A DNA stretch of 64,000 nt from a virus. Where the stretch lies: positions 1-64,000 of the IMG/VR virus record IMGVR_UViG_3300026488_000026. One strand, given 5' to 3'. This document shows positions 59,653 through 64,000 of this stretch, piece by piece. The stretch's first letter is position 1. The number at the start of each line of letters is the position of its first letter. The notes under the pieces were generated by a model that saw nothing but the letters and a program-made list of their open reading frames with translations, ran no database searches and was not told the origin of the DNA. Made by a program: the position numbers and the translations under genes.

Positions 59653-60147
59653 TTAATCTAAACTTAACATAAATTGTTTAATTTGTTTAATAGTTTTTAC
59701 AACTTTTTTATAGTATTTTAAACCCTTTTTCCAATTATAACCAGCATTATAACTACAAACTGCTCTTTTCCAACTAATTTGTTTACTATAACCTTTGCTT
59801 CGCCAATAATTATAAAAAAACTTAAACCTTTCTAAAGCAACACTAAAACTAAAATCATAATCTTTTATTAATCTTTCACAAATTCTACTTTGTTTCCATT
59901 TATTAGAATTTATAGTAGAGGGCATAATATGAAAAACACCACAACTCGGATCATTTAAGTCTATTAAATATTTACCAAACTTACTTTCAACCCAAGCAAT
60001 TGCTGTCATCGTATATTGTAAATCAAATTTTTTAGCTTTATCCCAAGTCTTTTTCATAATTTGATATTGTTGTTGAGATAAATGAAACATAGGATTTTGA
60101 GCAAATAAATTTGATGAAATTAATAAAGTGATTAATAATTTTTTCAT
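59653..60147 (-). CDS. Secreted lytic transglycosylase, probable endolysin
   Basis: A 164-aa protein from ATG 60147 (SD AAAGGA). Signal peptide MKKLLITLLISSNLFAQ. SLT domain: catalytic Glu 54 in AIAWVESKFGKYL, then DPSCGVFHIMPSTINS and AVCSYNAGYNWKKGLKYY. It would cleave peptidoglycan glycan strands after export. It lies in the replication operon, far from holin and spanins. It could also be a virion-independent endolysin released by the Sec route, like SAR endolysins. Confidence 0.82.
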   Translation of the reverse strand: MKKLLITLLISSNLFAQNPMFHLSQQQYQIMKKTWDKAKKFDLQYTMTAIAWVESKFGKYLIDLNDPSCGVFHIMPSTINSNKWKQSRICERLIKDYDFSFSVALERFKFFYNYWRSKGYSKQISWKRAVCSYNAGYNWKKGLKYYKKVVKTIKQIKQFMLSLD

Positions 60148-60176
60148 ACTAATTCCTTTATATTTAATTTTCAAAA

Positions 60177-60205
60177 ATTATAAATAAAAAAGGAAAAATT
60201 GTCAA
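60177..60205 (-). promoter_or_regulatory. Sigma-70 promoter of the transglycosylase gene
   Basis: Minus strand: TTGACA (60200-60205), 17 bases, TATAAT (60177-60182). Its spacer does not have the palindrome of the other promoters. Confidence 0.8.
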
Positions 60206-60212
60206 GAATTTT

Positions 60213-61196
60213 TTACGAATTATTTAAAAAATTCAAATATTCAATACCTTTTTCTATATCAAGAAATAATTTTATTCTATCAAAAGAAGAATCAGAAGGA
60301 TTAATCACAGCAAGAACAGCAGGAGTTATATTTGTATCGTGTGTCATAAACTTTTTACCATATTCATCAAATCTTTTATAACTACCAACTACAAAACAAT
60401 GACTTATTTTATTATCTGGTTGAACATACATTTGATAACCAAATTGATGAGTATGCCCCATACAAATAATATCATCAGGTTTATTAAAAATTGCTTGTTT
60501 TACTAAAGGAAAAGCTGGATTATACTGACTTCTACCAGAAAAACTATGTCTCATTCTAATTGTAACATTCGTATCGTTAGGAAATTGTAAATTTAATCTA
60601 ATGTCTTCAGCAACAATACATTCTTCTCCTAAAACCTCTCTAAAATAAACTTCAAATAAATTCCACACATCATGATTTCCTAAAACACAAGCTAAAATAT
60701 GTAAATTATCAAAATAATATTTTAATAAAGCAAACGCCTCTTCTTGTGTTATAGAATGTTTTGCAAACAATTTTGAAAGATAACCTACCCAATTATCTAA
60801 ATAATCTCCTAAACCTATAATAAAAACATTTTCATTTTTTCTTGCTAATTCTAAGTGTTTTTCAAATAACTCTAAATCAGTCGCTTGATTGTCTAAATGT
60901 GGGTCACCCATAAATAAAATTCCAATCGCTTTATTTTCTTTAAATTTTATAGGGACATTTGAAAAATATTGGTCCTTTTGTTTTTCATATTTAAAAATTT
61001 CTTTTCTAACTTTTATAATATCATCAATTTCTCTTTTTAATTGAGGGGGCTTAATTTGTTCATATTTTGCTTTTTTTCTCCAAGTATAATAAGTTCTTTC
61101 CGCTATCCCTAATTCCAACAAAATCTCATCTCTTTCTTTACCTTGCTCTAATAATTTACAAAATCTATTAAATTTTTCATAATCAAATCTTGCCAT
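60213..61196 (-). CDS. Metallophosphoesterase with N-terminal HTH
   Basis: A 327-aa protein. Residues 1-45 (LLEQGKERDEILLELGIAER, TYYTWRKKAKY) form an HTH. The calcineurin-like part: LFMGDPHLDNQ (D-x-H), IIGLGDYLDNW (GD), VLGNHDVWN (GNHD) and CMGHTHQFGY (GHTH), all metal ligands present. The coupling to an HTH suggests a DNA-bound nuclease or phosphatase acting in replication or repair. SD GGAAAGGAA before ATG 61196. Confidence 0.85.
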   Translation of the reverse strand: MARFDYEKFNRFCKLLEQGKERDEILLELGIAERTYYTWRKKAKYEQIKPPQLKREIDDIIKVRKEIFKYEKQKDQYFSNVPIKFKENKAIGILFMGDPHLDNQATDLELFEKHLELARKNENVFIIGLGDYLDNWVGYLSKLFAKHSITQEEAFALLKYYFDNLHILACVLGNHDVWNLFEVYFREVLGEECIVAEDIRLNLQFPNDTNVTIRMRHSFSGRSQYNPAFPLVKQAIFNKPDDIICMGHTHQFGYQMYVQPDNKISHCFVVGSYKRFDEYGKKFMTHDTNITPAVLAVINPSDSSFDRIKLFLDIEKGIEYLNFLNNS

Positions 61197-61210
61197 TTTA
61201 ATTCCTTTCC

Positions 61211-62554
61211 TTAATTAAATTTTAATGGTAGTCTAAATTGATATCCTTTTGGTAATAAACTATCATCTCTTACAAATTTTACATTTTTACCTCCTATACC
61301 ATAGAGTCTATATTTTTCAACTTCTGTTTCAAAATAATGATTTTTTACAAAGTCAAAGTGTTCTACAAATTCATTATCAATATTACTTATTGCAACTTCA
61401 TAAAAATTCTTATAACACATAGGGCATAATTGTTTTTTAAATTTAGAAAAATAATTACCACAACAAACACATTTTCTAAACATTCCTACTTGCAAATCCA
61501 CTATTTGTCTATAAATTTCTTCTTTATTAAAATAATAAATATTTTCTTGAACATATAAATTTTCCAAACCAAATGTTACAATTTCATCAGTTATTTTATA
61601 CTTAATTTTTTTACCATTTTCTAATATAAAACCAATAGGTAACAAATTTTCATCAAACCAATAATCTAAAACTTTAATAAAACTTTTTCTTGTTTTTAAT
61701 TTTAAAATTTTAATGCCTTGTTTATCTATTATTAAATGTTTTTTAATTAAATTTTTACCTAAACTTTTTAAATCATAGAAAGTATTAATTTCTTTTATAT
61801 TAGGATATTTAATTTTTATGTTATTGTATTTTTTAAAACGAAAATTTTTAATTTTTTTGCCTTCGTTAATCATAAATAAAGGAACTAAAATGTCTTTTTC
61901 ATAAATAAAATAAAAGGACATGTTATTTTTAAACTTAAAAATTTCTTTTAAAAAACTAATTATTTTTTTACTTTTTAAATCAGAATCAATTAAATTTCCT
62001 TTTTTAACAAAACTAAAAATTTTATATTCACTTACACCTTTAGGTAAAATATAAAAATCTAAAGGATAATTTAATTTATCGCCAACGCCTCTAAGCAATT
62101 TAATTTTATAATCTTTTAAATCCAAATTTTCAATTTTTAATAAAGCATATAACTCTTCTTTTGTATATAACTTTTTTAAAACACTTAAAATAAAATCTTC
62201 ACCTACATTTAAAAATTTACCACTTAAAAACAATTTAATTATCCAAACTATCTTTTTATTAATACTTTTAGTATATTCTTTTAAAGCCGTTAAATCTCCT
62301 TGCTCTATATAAAAAAGAATTAAACCTAATGCTGAAATTAAATCTCCACCTTCTATCAAATCACCTTCTCTTATAAAACTTAAAAAATTTTTATTTTTTG
62401 GAGTTAAAGAATAATATGCCGAAATTAATAATTCAAATTCTTTTCTAAACTTATTATAAGCAACTAAAAAAGCATTTTGTCTATTATAGTAGCCTTTTTC
62501 AAAATAAAAATCATTTACTAAATTAAAAAGAATTGTAATATTTTTTGATTTCAT
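61211..62554 (-). CDS. Unknown 447-aa protein with zinc finger, beside sigma gene
   Basis: MKSKNITILFNLVNDFYFEK; the N-terminal 200 residues are helical, the middle is basic and beta-rich (YPNIKEINTFYDLKSLGKNL), and the C-terminus has FRKCVCCGNYFSKFKKQLCP with MCYKN, a four-Cys zinc finger near residue 390. It overlaps the sigma factor gene by 32 bases; the ATG at 62554 has AAAGGA five bases before. May be a partner of the sigma factor or a DNA-binding protein; no family known. Confidence 0.5.
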   Translation of the reverse strand: MKSKNITILFNLVNDFYFEKGYYNRQNAFLVAYNKFRKEFELLISAYYSLTPKNKNFLSFIREGDLIEGGDLISALGLILFYIEQGDLTALKEYTKSINKKIVWIIKLFLSGKFLNVGEDFILSVLKKLYTKEELYALLKIENLDLKDYKIKLLRGVGDKLNYPLDFYILPKGVSEYKIFSFVKKGNLIDSDLKSKKIISFLKEIFKFKNNMSFYFIYEKDILVPLFMINEGKKIKNFRFKKYNNIKIKYPNIKEINTFYDLKSLGKNLIKKHLIIDKQGIKILKLKTRKSFIKVLDYWFDENLLPIGFILENGKKIKYKITDEIVTFGLENLYVQENIYYFNKEEIYRQIVDLQVGMFRKCVCCGNYFSKFKKQLCPMCYKNFYEVAISNIDNEFVEHFDFVKNHYFETEVEKYRLYGIGGKNVKFVRDDSLLPKGYQFRLPLKFN

Positions 62555-63125
62555 CACTATCTATCCTTTCTACTTTACCATATTGAATAAAATCTCTAAT
62601 AAAAATAATACTTTTTACTATAATAAATTTAAGACTACTCAAAGATATGTTATTTACTTTAGCCGTTTTTATTAAACCATAACCTTTTATAAAATAATCA
62701 TGCAAAAGTTTTAATTCAAAATCAGTAAAATAATTTTTTAATAATTCTCTTATATTTTCTTGTAATAAATATCTCTCAACATCTTCCATATAATTTTCAT
62801 TTATATGAAATTCCTCATAATTTTCAGGGGGAGCAGTAAGCCAACTTTCTTTATCTTTTAAACTTTTTTTAATTGCACCATATTTATTTAAACTATTTTT
62901 AGCAACCCAATCTAACATTCTTCCATAAATTTTTTTATAAGCAAATCCCATAAAATAATCGTTTTTATCACTATCATATTTTTCTTTTGCTAAAAGATAA
63001 CCTAAAACCCCTTCTTGAATTAAATCCTCTAAATCAATTCCTGCAAAACTTCTCTCGTATATTTTATAAGCTAAACCTTCAATGTGTTTATAATCTTTTT
63101 CTGGTATATTATACTTATTTGACAT
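62523..63125 (-). CDS. RNA polymerase sigma factor, sigma-28 (FliA/WhiG)-like
   Basis: A 200-aa protein. Residues 29-75 (GIDLEDLIQEGVLGYLLAKE, then FMGFAYKKIYGRMLDWVAK) match sigma-70 region 2, with the RGxMLD signature of the FliA/WhiG group. Residues 125-185 (FTDFELKLLHDYFIKGYGLI, then NNISLSSLKFIIVKS) fit region 4, though degenerate. Region 1 is absent. It would direct host RNA polymerase to late phage promoters; the repeated YYGATATA octamers upstream of virion genes match sigma-28 -10 elements. Overlaps the next and previous genes. Confidence 0.72.
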   Translation of the reverse strand: MSNKYNIPEKDYKHIEGLAYKIYERSFAGIDLEDLIQEGVLGYLLAKEKYDSDKNDYFMGFAYKKIYGRMLDWVAKNSLNKYGAIKKSLKDKESWLTAPPENYEEFHINENYMEDVERYLLQENIRELLKNYFTDFELKLLHDYFIKGYGLIKTAKVNNISLSSLKFIIVKSIIFIRDFIQYGKVERIDSDEIKKYYNSF

Positions 63126-64000
63126 TTATAAGCTCCTTAACTTCTAAACTTGAAATCCCATTTTCTTTTATAACAGTAAACAAATAATCAGCAAAAATTT
63201 CTTCAATTTCATTGTGATGTGTAATAATAAATATAGCTTTATCTTTTTTCAAATAATTTAAAACATTTTTCATAAACTCAATCCCCTCATCATCTAAAAC
63301 ACCAAGTAATTCATCTATAACAAGAAAATTAATATTTATACCAATTAATTCTTCTAAAGTTTTAATTGTGGCTAAAAGCAATAACAAACTAACTCTTGTC
63401 TTTTCGCCTGAACTTAATTGATAAAAAGTTTTTTTAACACCTCTATCTATAAATTTATAATCCAAACTTCCTTTATTTATTTTAATTTCAAAATCGAAAT
63501 CAAAAGCACTTTTATCTTTAAAAAATTCAATATTAAGTTTTAATAAACGCACATAATCTTTTAAAAATTCGTTCATTATGATACCTTTTTTAAACAAACT
63601 TAAAATTTCTTTATATACATCAATTTTCTTACTTAAATAAAGGCGTTTTTCTTTTAATTCTTTTAATTTCTCTCTTAATTTATCAATATTATCTTCAAGT
63701 TGTTTTTTAAGTTCTTTTTGTTTTATATATTCATCTCTTTTTACTTTTAATTTTTCAATTTGTAATAAAATATCTTTTTTCTTTTGTTCAAAACTATTTT
63801 TAATTTCTTCATACTTTTCTTTTAAAATATCTACTTTATTTTTCTCTTTTTTATAATACTTTTTAAATTCCTTAAATTCTTCATCCGCCTTTTTAAATTG
63901 TTCCTCATAAATTTTATATTTATCAACCACTTGACTACCACAAACAGGACAAATACCTTCTTTTAAATCTTCTTTCAATTTATATAAATTTTCAGCTTTA
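63115..64000 (-). CDS. SbcC/gp46-like recombination ATPase, N-terminus outside window
   Basis: The frame is open to the right edge, so the start is missing; 295 C-terminal residues are visible. ICPVCGSQVVDKYKI is the zinc hook, flanked by coiled coil; LSSGEKTRVSLLLLLA is the ABC signature; INFLVIDELLGVLDDEGIEF is Walker B with D-loop; FIITHHNEI is the H-loop. With an SbcD/gp47 nuclease, probably further upstream, it processes DNA ends in recombination-dependent replication. The four-codon overlap with the sigma gene shows co-transcription. Confidence 0.85.
   Translation of the reverse strand, partial: KAENLYKLKEDLKEGICPVCGSQVVDKYKIYEEQFKKADEEFKEFKKYYKKEKNKVDILKEKYEEIKNSFEQKKKDILLQIEKLKVKRDEYIKQKELKKQLEDNIDKLREKLKELKEKRLYLSKKIDVYKEILSLFKKGIIMNEFLKDYVRLLKLNIEFFKDKSAFDFDFEIKINKGSLDYKFIDRGVKKTFYQLSSGEKTRVSLLLLLATIKTLEELIGININFLVIDELLGVLDDEGIEFMKNVLNYLKKDKAIFIITHHNEIEEIFADYLFTVIKENGISSLEVKELINVK

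Noticed and set aside
1-64000. Integrase, excisionase or lysogeny repressor
   Set aside because: No tyrosine or serine recombinase signature and no typical CI/Cro pair found; the HTH proteins present are too weakly matched. The genome is incomplete here, so lysogeny is not excluded.

Overview
This window is most of the genome of a long-tailed (siphovirus-like) double-stranded DNA phage, cut at both ends. It is very AT-rich. The host is Gram-negative, because there is an outer-membrane spanin lipoprotein overlapping an inner spanin. A Campylobacterota host is the best guess from AT-richness, short signal peptides ending in S-x-LFA or LFG, and the style of the small proteins; this is inference, not proof. 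No integrase, lysogeny repressor or tRNA gene was seen, but the genome is incomplete here.

Layout. (1) 1-31285, minus strand, virion and lysis genes: fibre/baseplate proteins, tape measure, two tail chaperone candidates, tail tube, terminator and connectors, HK97-type capsid, spanins and holin, prohead protease, portal, fibres, large terminase, small terminase, a second holin candidate and a tail-fibre cluster. Two plus-strand inserts interrupt it: 25004-25926 between the terminase genes, and a PP-loop gene at 27156. (2) 31633-38013, plus strand: an early-looking operon of mostly unknown small proteins, several with HTH motifs or membrane segments, headed by a 619-aa protein. (3) 38014-38877: a convergent non-coding region with an iteron-like repeat array and a terminator. 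(4) 38878-64000, minus strand: DNA replication and nucleotide metabolism (ligase, C5 methyltransferase, primase, GGDEF protein, MazG-like enzyme, three NPPF/NPPY methyltransferase-like proteins, family A polymerase, SF2 helicase, dNMP kinase, ThyX, DnaB-type helicase, dCMP deaminase, metallophosphoesterase), a lytic transglycosylase, a sigma factor and an SbcC/gp46-like ATPase.

The most interesting system is transcriptional. Twelve copies of an octamer YYGATATA (minus strand) lie in intergenic DNA; eleven lie about 25-45 bases upstream of start codons of virion genes. The octamer resembles the -10 element of flagellar sigma-28 promoters. The phage itself carries a 200-aa sigma factor (62523-63125) whose region 2 looks like FliA/WhiG. 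Replication genes instead have sigma-70 promoters (TTGACA, 17 bases, TATAAT), several built on the same 18-bp palindrome. I infer an early (host sigma-70) to late (phage sigma-28-like) switch.

Other notable items: a candidate 87-nt RNA (40912-40998) that carries a perfect 16-nt antisense match to the ribosome-binding site of the gene just downstream; a four-copy intergenic element always oriented with transcription; a 27-nt hairpin repeat array under its own late-type promoter; a phage GGDEF protein; and a dCMP deaminase with two extra zinc-binding inserts. Two small genes are frameshifted at homopolymers, which may be sequence errors.
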